DNA from: Pseudomonadota bacterium
GTDB lineage: Bacteria; Pseudomonadota; Alphaproteobacteria; Caulobacterales; Caulobacteraceae
DNA: 42,760 nucleotides
Direction: 5' to 3'
Assembly (NCBI GenBank): GCA_023451375.1
Contig: JAEXZS010000014.1
Span: 1 to 42,760 of the forward strand
Each line of letters opens with the position of its first letter. Position 1 is the first letter of the stretch. The position numbers were made by a program, and so were the translations under genes. The notes under the pieces were generated by a model. That model ran no database searches, was not told the DNA's origin, and saw only the letters and a program-made list of their open reading frames with translations. Of the stretch, positions 22,120-30,385 are shown in pieces.

Positions 22120-23478
22120 TCAGGCCCGCCGCGTGATCGCCCGGCCGAAGCTCTTCCAGCTCAGCTTCACGTCCGACAGGGCGCCCGCCCGGAACGCCCG
22201 GCCGGCGATCCACACCATCAGGGCGGCGGTGGCGAACATGCCGACCAGGGTCAGGACGATCTCGATCAGCGGCGGATTGGCCGGCGCGCGGGCGCTCATC
22301 AGGAAGGGCGTGAAGAAGGGGATCCACGACAGCACCTTGACCACCACGGCGTCGGGCGTGCGCAGGGCCATCTGCATGACCAGGATCGGCACCACCAGCA
22401 CCATCATGATCGGCCCCATCAGCGTCTGGGCGTCGCGCGGCGTCTCGCAGAAAGCGCCGATGGCGGCGAACAGCACCGCGTACATCAGATAGCCGCCGAT
22501 CATATAGGCGATGAAGTAGAAGATCATGCCGTCGCGCAGCAGCGCCTGGCCGACGTCCATCGCCACGTCCGGCGCGGCCGACAGCAGGCTGAAGGCGCCG
22601 ATGCCGCCCCAGACCGCCAGCACCGTGAGCGTCAGCAAGGCCACGCCCAGCACCTTGCCGGTCAGGATCTCGGTCGAGGAGGCCGAGGACAGCAGGATCT
22701 CCAGGATGCGGTTCGACTTCTCCTCCATCACGCTGTTCAGCAGGATGGAGGCGCCGGTCAGGATCAGCGACCACAGGATGAAGCCCGTCGCCAGGCCGAT
22801 GAAGGACGGCAGCCGGTCGCGCAACGACACCTCGCCGCCGCTGGCCGCATTGGGCGAGAAGGCCGTCACCTCGGGCCGGAAGGCGTCCACGTCATCGATC
22901 ACGGCGGGCGGCACCCCGGCGGCGCCCAGGGTGTCGTCGCGATAGGAATCCCGCAGGGCGTCGCGCACGAAGTCGGCGACGTTGTCGTCATTGGCGCGGC
23001 CAGTCCAGACCTGGGCCGTCGGCTTGCCGTCCCGGCGCTCCAAGAAGACGACGGCGTCCAGCCGTCGGTCGTCCGGCGCCTTCTTGTCCAGCGCCTCGGC
23101 GATCGCGGCGTCGCGGGCGGGGCCGGGCGGATTGTCGGCGATGGTGGGCGGCGGGGCGACGATGCGCATCTTCGGCGCGGCGAGGGCCGCCAGGGCCCGG
23201 CCGCCGGCCTTGTCCTTCTCTGTCGCCTCGGTGATGCGCGTCCGCTGTTCGTCGACCTCGGCCTGGAGGGCGGCGCGGACGGCGGCGGCGAGACCCGAGG
23301 CGTCCGGCCCCTGTTCGATCACCGTCACCACGCGCACCGGCTCAGACGAGCGGATCAGCAGCGGAATGGCGCTGCCCAGCACGGCGAACAGCGGAAAAGC
23401 CAGCAGCGACAGCCAGAAGCCCACGGTCTTGGCGTAGGCGACATATTCCCGTCGCGCGATCAGCAGGGTGCGATTCAT
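22120..23478 (-). CDS. ABC-2 type transporter permease (NatB-like)
   Basis: A 452-residue membrane protein of the ABC-2 family that pairs with the ATPase gene just upstream. It has one N-terminal helix (about 18-42), a large extracytoplasmic domain of about 190 residues, then about five helices from residue 250 on, with NSVMEEKSNRILEILLSS, the conserved cytoplasmic block of NatB-type permeases. The substrate is unknown; NatAB exports sodium in Bacillus, but many members export other compounds. The start overlaps the ATPase stop as ATGA, so the two are coupled. Confidence 0.88.
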   Translation of the reverse strand: MNRTLLIARREYVAYAKTVGFWLSLLAFPLFAVLGSAIPLLIRSSEPVRVVTVIEQGPDASGLAAAVRAALQAEVDEQRTRITEATEKDKAGGRALAALAAPKMRIVAPPPTIADNPPGPARDAAIAEALDKKAPDDRRLDAVVFLERRDGKPTAQVWTGRANDDNVADFVRDALRDSYRDDTLGAAGVPPAVIDDVDAFRPEVTAFSPNAASGGEVSLRDRLPSFIGLATGFILWSLILTGASILLNSVMEEKSNRILEILLSSASSTEILTGKVLGVALLTLTVLAVWGGIGAFSLLSAAPDVAMDVGQALLRDGMIFYFIAYMIGGYLMYAVLFAAIGAFCETPRDAQTLMGPIMMVLVVPILVMQMALRTPDAVVVKVLSWIPFFTPFLMSARAPANPPLIEIVLTLVGMFATAALMVWIAGRAFRAGALSDVKLSWKSFGRAITRRA

Positions 23479-24428
23479 CGGGCCGCCTCCGGGCTCTCTG
23501 CCTGTGGCTGGTCGGGGTTGTCGCCGGTCAGGCCGATGAAGGCGTCGTGCAGGGTCGGCTCCTTCAGGGCGAAGCCGCGCACGTCCAGGCCGCCCAGGAA
23601 GGCCGCCTTCAGCGCCTCCTGCCCGCCGGCGCCGCCCGCCAGTCCAGCCTTCAGCCGCCGCGTTTCGCCGTGGTCCCCAAGGACTTCCACGCCGGTCACG
23701 CCGGGCAGGGCGCCGACCGCCTCGGGCGCGATGGCGCCTTCCAGCTCCAGGAAGCGCGGCGAGGTCGACTTGGCCGCCTCGACGGTGCCCTCAAACGCCT
23801 TGCGGCCCCGCGCCAGCAGCACGACCTTGTCGCACAGCCGCTCGGCGTGCTGCATCACATGGGTCGAGAACAGGACCGTCGCCCCGTCCGCCGCCAGGCC
23901 CCGGATCATCGACTCCAGCCCCTGCTGGTTCATCGGGTCGAGACCCGAGAACGGCTCGTCCAGGATTACGAACTCGGGCTTGTGCACCACCGAGGCCAGC
24001 AACTGGACCTTCTGCGCCATGCCCTTGGACAGGTCCTTCATCTTCTTCTTCTGCGAGGCGCCCAGACCTTGCTGCTCCAGCAGGGCGACGGCGCGCTTGC
24101 GCCCCTCGTGCGCGGGCAGTCCCTTCAGCGAGCCGAAAAAGGCGATGGCCTCGACCGGAGTCATCTTGCGATAGAGGCCGCGCTCCTCCGGCAGGAAGCC
24201 GATCCGGTCGCGCACCTCGCGCCCGTCGGCCGCGCCCAGAATGTCGATCCGGCCGGAGGTGGCAGGCTGCAGGCCCAGGATCATCCGCAGGGTCGAGGTC
24301 TTGCCCGCCCCGTTCGGTCCCAGGAAGCCGCAGATCGAACCCTTGGGCACCTGGAAGCTGAGATCGCGCACGGCCTCGAACGATCCGTATCGCTTGCTCA
24401 CCCCGTCCAGCGTCAACGCCGCCGTCAT
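23475..24428 (-). CDS. ABC transporter ATP-binding protein (NatA-like)
   Basis: The 317-residue ATPase of the ABC-2 exporter. It has Walker A GPNGAGKTST, signature LSKGMAQKV (the LSKGM variant usual for NatA/CcmA-like exporters), Walker B FVILDEPFSGLDP and the switch His in LFSTHVM. The last 90 residues are an accessory domain common in this group. ATG 24428 has GGGAGG five bases upstream and is preferred over an ATG four codons earlier. It is divergent from the fucosidase gene. Confidence 0.9.
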   Translation of the reverse strand: MTAALTLDGVSKRYGSFEAVRDLSFQVPKGSICGFLGPNGAGKTSTLRMILGLQPATSGRIDILGAADGREVRDRIGFLPEERGLYRKMTPVEAIAFFGSLKGLPAHEGRKRAVALLEQQGLGASQKKKMKDLSKGMAQKVQLLASVVHKPEFVILDEPFSGLDPMNQQGLESMIRGLAADGATVLFSTHVMQHAERLCDKVVLLARGRKAFEGTVEAAKSTSPRFLELEGAIAPEAVGALPGVTGVEVLGDHGETRRLKAGLAGGAGGQEALKAAFLGGLDVRGFALKEPTLHDAFIGLTGDNPDQPQAESPEAAR

Positions 24429-24528
24429 GCCGCCTCCCATGCTTTACGCGAGCCTAGCAAGCGCCGGAGATCGGAAGCCAGCGACAATTTGCACCCGCGC
24501 ATTGCGGCGCCTGCGCGCGAACGAAGGC

Positions 24529-24557
24529 TTGACGGTGGGCCGTCCTGCCCCTGTGAT
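24529..24557 (+). promoter_or_regulatory. Promoter of the GH95 fucosidase gene
   Basis: TTGACG (24529-24534), a 17-base spacer and TGTGAT (24552-24557) form a good sigma-70 type promoter, with the expected start point near 24564, inside the operator described next. Confidence 0.55.
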
Positions 24558-24567
24558 AGCGCTAACA
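24554..24567. promoter_or_regulatory. LacI-family operator before the fucosidase gene
   Basis: TGATAGCGCTAACA is a 14-bp near-palindrome centred on TAGCGCTA. It closely resembles the operator of the Caulobacter xylose repressor XylR and other LacI-type sugar repressors. It overlaps the -10 and the predicted start point, an ideal place for repression. The cognate repressor is not in the window. Confidence 0.55.
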
Positions 24568-24593
24568 GAAACGGATGGCCGTTCGGAGGAAAC

Positions 24594-26981
24594 ATGGATC
24601 GCCCGCACCCCGCGACCTCGCGCAGAGGCCTGCTGCTTGGATCGGCCGCGCTGGCGGCGGTGGCGCTCGTTCCCCTTCAGGTGCGGGCGCAGGCGGTCAC
24701 GCGTCTGCCCCGAACGGGCGATCAGGCCGAACCGAAACTCTGGTATCGCGCGCCGGCGGAGGAGTGGACCCAGGCCCTGCCGATCGGCAACGGTCGGCTT
24801 GGGGCGATGATCTTCGGCGGCGTCGCCCGCGAGCGGCTGCAACTGAACGAGGACACGCTATGGGCCGGCTCGCCCTATGACCCCTCGGACCCCGGCGCGC
24901 GCGAGACTCTGGCGGAGGTGCGGCGGCTGGTCTTCGCCGGACGCTATCTGGAGGCGCAAAACCTGGCCCAGGCGGGCATGATGGCGCGGCCGATCCGCCA
25001 GATGTCCTACCAGACCATCGGCGACCTGATGCTGACCTTCGGCGTGTCGTCGGCCTCGACCGGCTATCGGCGGGAGCTGGACCTGGACCAGGCCGTCGCG
25101 CGCACGACCTTCACCCGCGACGGCGTCACCTTCCAGCGCGAACTGTTCGCCTCCGCCCCTGACGACGTAATCGTGGTGCGGCTGTCCGCCGACCGTCCCG
25201 GCGCCCTGACCTTCGAGGCGGCGTTCGAGACGCCCCAGGCCGCGACAGCCGCGATCGACGGCGACGACCTGGTCCTGACGGGCCGCAACACCGGCCAGCA
25301 CGACATTCCCTCGGGTCTGACGTTCGAGACCCGGGTCCGGATCGTGACGAAGGGCGGCGTGCGTCGCATCGACGACGACGCCCTGCGCATCGACGGCGCC
25401 GACGAAGCCCTGCTGCTGATCTCCATGGCCACCAGCTACGTCGGGCCCAAGGACGTCAGCGGCGATCCCCGCGCCCGGAACCTTGCGGTCCTGGCCAAGG
25501 TCCAACCCGACTTCGAGGCGCTGAAGGCGCGTCACCTGGCCGACTATCAGCCGCTGTTCCGGCGTGTCGATTTCGCCGTCGGCGCCACCGAGGCCGCGTC
25601 GCAGCCGACGGACCAGCGCGTGTCCAAGTCGCAGACGACAGACGACCCGGCCCTGGCGGCGCTGTACTTCCAGTACGGCCGCTACCGGCTGCTGTCGTGC
25701 TCACGGCCGGGCAGTCAGCCCGCCAATCTGCAGGGGCTGTGGAACGACAAGCTGAGCCCGCCCTGGGGCTCGAAGTACACGATCAACATCAACACCGAGA
25801 TGAACTACTGGCCGGCCGAGCCGCTGGCGATGCAGGAGTGCGTCGAGCCGCTGATCGCCATGGTGCGCCAGATGGCCGAGACGGGGGCGACGACGGCGCG
25901 GGTCAACTACGGCGCGCGGGGCTGGGTGTGCCACCACAACACCGACCTGTGGCGGGCCACGGCGCCGATCGACGGGGCGCGCTTCGGCCTGTGGCCCATG
26001 GGCGGGGCCTGGCTGTGCGAGCACCTGTGGGACCACTACGACTACGGGCGCGACAAGGCCTATCTGGCCGAGGTCTATCCGATCATGAAGGGCGCGGCCG
26101 AGTTCTTCCTAGACACACTGGTCGAGCATCCGGACGGGTCGGGCCTGGTCACCTGTCCGTCGCTGTCGCCCGAGAACCTGCATCCGTTCGGCGCCTCGGT
26201 CTGCGCCGGACCGGCGATGGACAGCCAGATTCTGCGCGACCTGTTCGCCCATGTAGCCGAGGCCTCGACCATCCTGCGCAAGGACGCCGCCTTCCGCCGC
26301 CAGGTGCTGGCGGCGAGGGAGCGGCTGCCCGCCGACCGCATCGGCAAGGCGGGTCAGTTGCAGGAATGGCTGCAGGACTGGGACATGGAGGCGCCCGAAC
26401 CGCAGCACCGCCACGTCTCCCACCTCTATGGCCTGTTCCCCAGCTGGCAGATTTCGACGCGCGACACGCCCGACCTGGCGCGCGCGGCGAAGCGGTCGCT
26501 GGAACTGCGCGGCGACCTGTCGACCGGCTGGGCCATCGGCTGGCGCATCAATCTGTGGACCCGGCTGAACGACGGCGACCGCGCGCACGAGGTGCTGAAG
26601 CTGCTGCTGGGGCCCGAGCGGACCTATCCCAACCTGTTCGACGCCCATCCGCCGTTCCAGATCGACGGCAATTTCGGCGGAACCAACGGCATGGCCGAGA
26701 TGATCATCCAGTCCCGCCCCGGCGAGATCGAACTGCTGCCGGCCCTGCCCAGCGCCTGGCCCGACGGCTGGCTGAAGGGCGTGCGGGCGCGCGGCGGCTT
26801 TGACCTCGACGTGGTGTGGAAGGACAGGCGTCTGGATCACGCGATCCTGCGCGGCCCGCCGGGGCAGGAGGCCCGGCTGCGTTACGGGGCGGTCGTTGGT
26901 TCGGTCACCGTGGCGGCAACCGGAGCGCTGCGGCTGCGTCCGAATGACACCGGTTGGTCCGTCGAGCCGGCGGAAGCCTGA
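24594..26981 (+). CDS. Glycoside hydrolase family 95, alpha-L-fucosidase-like
   Basis: GH95 enzymes remove terminal alpha-1,2-L-fucose or L-galactose from glycans by an inverting mechanism. The 795-residue protein begins with a twin-arginine-like signal (SRRGLLLGSAALAAVALVP), so it is probably exported folded to the periplasm. An N-terminal beta domain follows (LPIGNGRLGAMIFGG, LNEDTLWAGSPYD), then an (alpha/alpha)6 barrel with NINTEMNYWPAE carrying the two catalytic Asn residues, and FQIDGNFGGTNGMAEM carrying the catalytic Asp near residue 690. Length is normal. ATG 24594 follows GGAGGAAAC. It stands alone without a visible transporter, under a LacI-type operator. Fucose and galactose activity cannot be told apart here. 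Confidence 0.92.
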   Translation: MDRPHPATSRRGLLLGSAALAAVALVPLQVRAQAVTRLPRTGDQAEPKLWYRAPAEEWTQALPIGNGRLGAMIFGGVARERLQLNEDTLWAGSPYDPSDPGARETLAEVRRLVFAGRYLEAQNLAQAGMMARPIRQMSYQTIGDLMLTFGVSSASTGYRRELDLDQAVARTTFTRDGVTFQRELFASAPDDVIVVRLSADRPGALTFEAAFETPQAATAAIDGDDLVLTGRNTGQHDIPSGLTFETRVRIVTKGGVRRIDDDALRIDGADEALLLISMATSYVGPKDVSGDPRARNLAVLAKVQPDFEALKARHLADYQPLFRRVDFAVGATEAASQPTDQRVSKSQTTDDPALAALYFQYGRYRLLSCSRPGSQPANLQGLWNDKLSPPWGSKYTININTEMNYWPAEPLAMQECVEPLIAMVRQMAETGATTARVNYGARGWVCHHNTDLWRATAPIDGARFGLWPMGGAWLCEHLWDHYDYGRDKAYLAEVYPIMKGAAEFFLDTLVEHPDGSGLVTCPSLSPENLHPFGASVCAGPAMDSQILRDLFAHVAEASTILRKDAAFRRQVLAARERLPADRIGKAGQLQEWLQDWDMEAPEPQHRHVSHLYGLFPSWQISTRDTPDLARAAKRSLELRGDLSTGWAIGWRINLWTRLNDGDRAHEVLKLLLGPERTYPNLFDAHPPFQIDGNFGGTNGMAEMIIQSRPGEIELLPALPSAWPDGWLKGVRARGGFDLDVVWKDRRLDHAILRGPPGQEARLRYGAVVGSVTVAATGALRLRPNDTGWSVEPAEA

Positions 26982-26985
26982 AGCC

Positions 26986-27630
26986 TTAGCCCTTCGCCTT
27001 CACCACCACGGCGAAGCTGCGGCCCATCACTTTGGTCGGATTGACCTGGGCGCCGTTGCGGCGGACCTCGAAATGCAGGTGCGGGCCGGTGGAGTAGCCG
27101 GTCGAGCCGACCAGACCGATCCGCTGTCCCTGGGCGACCGCCGAACCGCGCGCCACGTCGATGCGGCTGAGATGGCCGTAGACGGTGCTCATGCCGTTCG
27201 GATGGCGCACCTCGATGAAGTTGCCGTAGCCGCCGGCCTCATAGCCGGTACGGACGACTTCGCCCTCGGCCGCCGTGAAGACGCCCGTGCCCTTGGGCGC
27301 GGCGATATCGACGCCCTTGTGGGCGCGGGCCCGCGCCTCGATCGCCAGCTTGCGCAGGCCAAAGGGGGAGTTGATCGCATAGCCCTTCACCGGCGCCGCG
27401 AAGGCGATCTGGCGGGTGACGGGACCGGCGTCCTCGACCTCGGCCTTCACCGGCGGCGAGACGGGGGCGGCCTTGGCGGCGGGGGCCTTTTCCATGGCGG
27501 CTTCAAGGGCGGCGTTCGGCGCGGCGGCGGCGGCCAGAACGGCCACGGCGGCGAAGGCGGCCGTCTGGCCCGAGTGGATCAGGATGGATTTCGCCCGTGA
27601 CACAGGGGCGGACGAGAGCAGGCGTCGCAT
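26986..27630 (-). CDS. M23 family metallopeptidase (LytM/peptidoglycan type)
   Basis: A probable cell-wall endopeptidase or LytM-type regulator. The 214-residue product has an N-terminal hydrophobic segment (about 18-40) that should anchor or export it, an Ala/Pro-rich linker and a LytM domain with INSPFGLR, zinc ligands in HKGVDIA and HLHFEV, and YGHLSRI. All zinc ligands (His, Asp and the HxH) are present, so it may be catalytically active, unlike degenerate LytM factors. ATG 27630 was chosen, with GGAG upstream. It is convergent with the fucosidase gene, four bases apart. Confidence 0.88.
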   Translation of the reverse strand: MRRLLSSAPVSRAKSILIHSGQTAAFAAVAVLAAAAAPNAALEAAMEKAPAAKAAPVSPPVKAEVEDAGPVTRQIAFAAPVKGYAINSPFGLRKLAIEARARAHKGVDIAAPKGTGVFTAAEGEVVRTGYEAGGYGNFIEVRHPNGMSTVYGHLSRIDVARGSAVAQGQRIGLVGSTGYSTGPHLHFEVRRNGAQVNPTKVMGRSFAVVVKAKG

Positions 27631-27808
27631 TCGGCGGCGTCTCCGGAAACATCGGCGCGAAAAAGGGGCGCGGGGAGGGGACGCGGCGGCGCGAGAACAC
27701 ACGGGCGTCCAATGGGTTGCCGGGCTTATGCAGGCCGCCTGGGGCGACTTTTGGACCTTCGTCGGGCGGCGGATGGTCGCAGGGTCGGAACCGCCCCGCT
27801 TCGCCGTC

Positions 27809-28033
27809 TCAGGCGATGATGTCGGGCAGGATCCGGGCTTCGATCTTCACGATCTCGTCTTTCAACTGCAGCTTCTTGCGCTTTAGCCGGGCGATCATCA
27901 GCTGGTCCGGCACGGCCGCCTCGCCCAGGGCTTCGATGGAGGCGTCCAGGTCGGCGTGCTCCTGGCGCAGCAGTTTGACGCGTGCGTGCAGCGCCGCCTC
28001 TTCCTCGCTGATTTCCGGAACGTCGTCGTTCAT
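27809..28033 (-). CDS. YdcH family protein (DUF465)
   Basis: A 74-residue, charged, helical protein; HARVKLLRQEHADLDASI and ARLKRKKLQLKDEIVKI match the YdcH/DUF465 family, predicted to form a helical hairpin. Its function is unknown. It follows the TIGR02444 gene on the same strand. A second, shorter YdcH-like gene lies at 29250 on the other strand. Confidence 0.82.
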   Translation of the reverse strand: MNDDVPEISEEEAALHARVKLLRQEHADLDASIEALGEAAVPDQLMIARLKRKKLQLKDEIVKIEARILPDIIA

Positions 28034-28069
28034 GCCAGAATCCCCGGAAGGCTTATACGCCAGCGCAAT

Positions 28070-28534
28070 TCACGCCGGAAGGGTTTCGGCTAGCCGGATC
28101 AGCGCCGGGCGCGGCGTGATCGACGACCAGACGCGCGCCGTCGCGACGAGGCCGTCGATGGCCGCGCGCTTCGGACCGCCGGGTGTGGGCGCCAGCGCCT
28201 CCAGCGCCTCCAGCAGGTGCTTTTCGGCCTCGAGTTCGATCGCCTTGATCCGCGCACGCATCGCCTCGCGCGGGCCATCGTCGATGTCGGGCACCGGCGC
28301 CTTCAGCGTGCGGCGGACGGCGCGCAACGGCGCGGTCACCACCCCGTCCCAGGTGCGCGCGGTGTCGCAGGCCGCCTCGATCGTCTCCTCGTCCGGCCGC
28401 CGTCCGGTCTCGGCGACCCAGGCCGACCACAGCAGCAGCGGCACGTTCTGCTCGTGATGATCCTGCAGGGCCAGGCAGGCGTCGGCCACGCCCGGCGCGC
28501 CATAGGCGGCGACCGCCCAGTCCCACAGGCTCAT
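28070..28534 (-). CDS. TIGR02444 family protein
   Basis: A 154-residue helical protein beginning MSLWDWAVAAYGAPGV, the typical start of the TIGR02444 family (small proteobacterial proteins of unknown function). LALQDHHEQNVPLLLWSAWV is the most conserved block. The ATG at 28534 overlaps the ubiX stop as ATGA, so translation is coupled to ubiX. No enzymatic motif is visible. Confidence 0.8.
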   Translation of the reverse strand: MSLWDWAVAAYGAPGVADACLALQDHHEQNVPLLLWSAWVAETGRRPDEETIEAACDTARTWDGVVTAPLRAVRRTLKAPVPDIDDGPREAMRARIKAIELEAEKHLLEALEALAPTPGGPKRAAIDGLVATARVWSSITPRPALIRLAETLPA

Positions 28535-29133
28535 GACTTCAGCCCGTCCCACCGGCGCACCGCGCTCCAGTCCAGGCCGAACAGATCCAGCGCCCGCCCG
28601 ACCGACTGATCGACCATCTCCATGATGGAGCCCGGCTTCGCATAGAGGGCGGGCAGGGGCGGGGCGATCACGGCGCCCATCTCGGCCAGCGCCGTCATGG
28701 TCCGCAGATGCCCCAGGTGCAGCGGCGTCTCGCGCACCATCAGCACCAGCGGGCGGCGTTCCTTCAGGGTGACATCGGCGGCGCGGGTCAGCAGCGACGA
28801 GGTCACGCCGGTGGCGATCTCGCTCATCGTCTTCACCGAACAGGGGGCCACGATCATGCCCAGGGTGCGGAAGGAGCCGGAGGCGATGGTCGCCCCGACA
28901 TCGGCCTGCTTGTGCGTCACGGTCGCCTTGGCCGACAGGGCGTCGGCGGACAGATCGGTCTCCTGCGACAATGTGAGCAGGGCGGCGCGGGTGACCACCA
29001 AATGGCTCTCGACGCCCAGGTCGGTCAGCGCGTCCAGCACCCGCGCGCCGTAGATCGCTCCGGAAGCCCCTGAAATTCCGACCACCATGCGGGCGGGGGG
29101 ATTTCGTACGGCTCCGTTCACATCATCGACCAT
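28531..29133 (-). CDS. ubiX: Flavin prenyltransferase UbiX
   Basis: UbiX makes the prenylated FMN cofactor used by the decarboxylase UbiD in ubiquinone synthesis. The protein has VVGISGASGAIYGARVL (flavin-binding Rossmann start), VAPCSVKTMSEIATG, RRPLVLMVRETPLHLGHLR and PPLPALYAKPGSI, all diagnostic. From ATG 29133 it has 200 residues. ATG 29088 would give 185 and start right at MVVGISG; neither has a clear ribosome site. Downstream are the TIGR02444 and YdcH genes. Confidence 0.94.
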   Translation of the reverse strand: MVDDVNGAVRNPPARMVVGISGASGAIYGARVLDALTDLGVESHLVVTRAALLTLSQETDLSADALSAKATVTHKQADVGATIASGSFRTLGMIVAPCSVKTMSEIATGVTSSLLTRAADVTLKERRPLVLMVRETPLHLGHLRTMTALAEMGAVIAPPLPALYAKPGSIMEMVDQSVGRALDLFGLDWSAVRRWDGLKS

Positions 29134-29249
29134 TTTAGGGGCCAGCCTCCCTGGTGTCCGGCGCGGCCGGCTGTCACCGGAATGTGATTCCACAGCCTGC
29201 CGAACCGGGCGCTCACTCTACTGGTCCCTAACCAACGGAGGCGCAAGCC

Positions 29250-29423
29250 ATGACCATCGAGGCTCGTATTCGCGAACTGGGTAATCGTCATCGCACCCTG
29301 GACGAAGTGATCCAGAAGGAGATGACCCGGCCGTCCGTGGACACGCTGCAGGTCAGGGAGTTGAAGCAGAAGAAGCTCAGGCTGAAGGAAGAGATCACCA
29401 GTCTGGAGGCGCGGATCCACTAG
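29250..29423 (+). CDS. Short YdcH-like protein (DUF465)
   Basis: A 57-residue frame reading MTIEARIRELGNRHRTLDEV and then QVRELKQKKLRLKEEI, ending EARIH. The pattern is that of YdcH/DUF465 helical-hairpin proteins, related to the gene at 27809. GGAGG lies 10 bases before the ATG and a strong terminator follows 27 bases after the stop, so it is a real single-gene unit. Its function is unknown. Confidence 0.78.
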   Translation: MTIEARIRELGNRHRTLDEVIQKEMTRPSVDTLQVRELKQKKLRLKEEITSLEARIH

Positions 29424-29450
29424 CGGCTCCCCACCTCCCGAAAACGACGA

Positions 29451-29484
29451 CGGCCCCGGAGAAGACTCTCCGGGGCCGTTTTTC
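29451..29484. terminator. Strong terminator, probably bidirectional
   Basis: CGGCCCCGGAGA (29451-29462) pairs with TCTCCGGGGCCG (29467-29478) around AGAC, a 12-bp perfect stem followed by TTTTTC on the plus strand. On the minus strand it is followed by TCGTCGTTTTC, so it may also serve the opposing trcR gene. Confidence 0.85.
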
Positions 29485-29501
29485 ATTTCGCCTCAGCGAG
29501 G

Positions 29502-30164
29502 TCAGTCCTTCGTGCCGAACACCGAATCCGCCGTGGGTTCGGCCCCACGAACCTCGCGCTCCTCAGGCACGAATTCGGGCTCGATCTCCTCGGCCACCGG
29601 CAGGATGCTGGCGCCGCCGTTCTTGGCGTCGTCCTTGGCCTTCTTGTCGGCAGCCTTGCGCACCACCTCGTCCAGCGCCAGCTGGCCGACCAGGCCCAGC
29701 GTCACCGGATCGACCGGCTTGATGTTGGCGCTGTTCCAGTGGGTGCGGTTGCGTACGCTCTCGATCGTCGACTTGGTCGTGCCCAGCAGCTTGGCGATCT
29801 GGGCGTCGGTGACTTCCGGGTGGTTGCGGACGAACCAGGCGATGGCGTCCGGACGGTCCTGGCGGCGCGAGACCGGCGTATATTTCGGCGCCGGCTTGGC
29901 TGACTTCAGCAGTTCGGCATGGCGGCTGACGATGGCCTTCATGCGATAGTTGGAATCGGCCTGCGCCTTGTCCAGCTCCTCGCGCGTCAGCTGGCCGCCG
30001 GTGACGGGATCGACGCCGCGGATGTCGCGGGCCACATCGCCGTCGGCGATGCCGCGCACTTCCAGCGGATGCAGGCCGCAGAAGTCGGCGATCTGCTCGA
30101 AGCTGAGGGAGGTGTTGTCGACCAGCCAGACCGCGGTGGCCTTCGGCATCAGGATGTCGCTCAT
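29502..30164 (-). CDS. trcR: TrcR-type cell cycle transcriptional regulator (DUF1013)
   Basis: DUF1013 proteins are conserved in alphaproteobacteria and are named TrcR after a cell-cycle transcription regulator. The 220-residue product has two helix-turn-helix-like blocks: LSFEQIADFCGLHPLEVRGIADGD near the start and VTDAQIAKLLGTTKSTIESV in the middle. An acidic tail follows (EEIEPEFVPEEREV). ATG 30164 gives the family start MSDILMPKATAVWLVDNT. It is divergent from the CVNH gene. Direct DNA binding is inferred from the helix patterns. Confidence 0.85.
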   Translation of the reverse strand: MSDILMPKATAVWLVDNTSLSFEQIADFCGLHPLEVRGIADGDVARDIRGVDPVTGGQLTREELDKAQADSNYRMKAIVSRHAELLKSAKPAPKYTPVSRRQDRPDAIAWFVRNHPEVTDAQIAKLLGTTKSTIESVRNRTHWNSANIKPVDPVTLGLVGQLALDEVVRKAADKKAKDDAKNGGASILPVAEEIEPEFVPEEREVRGAEPTADSVFGTKD

Positions 30165-30385
30165 GGGTTTGATCCCGGTTCTTTCTGGCGCGCCAAAGGG
30201 ATACTGGCGGGCGTTGGATACGACGGCGCCCGGCCTTTCGACCGGGCGCTTATGGTTTCGATATAGGCCTATTCGCCTGAAAAGAAAACGTCGCCCCACA
30301 ATGACGTACAGCACAGGTTCATCCGCTGCGTGCAACCTTCGCCGTTATTGAGACTTGAGACGTTCGGGAGAGGAGGAACCAACCC

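Noticed and set aside
23547..24593. In-frame extension of the fucosidase gene upstream to about 23547
   Set aside because: The extension is antisense to the exporter ATPase, shows no domain, and the real start has a signal peptide, ribosome site and promoter at 24529-24594.
30165..30385. CtrA binding site (TTAA-N7-TTAA) in the trcR/CVNH divergent region
   Set aside because: No such pair is present.
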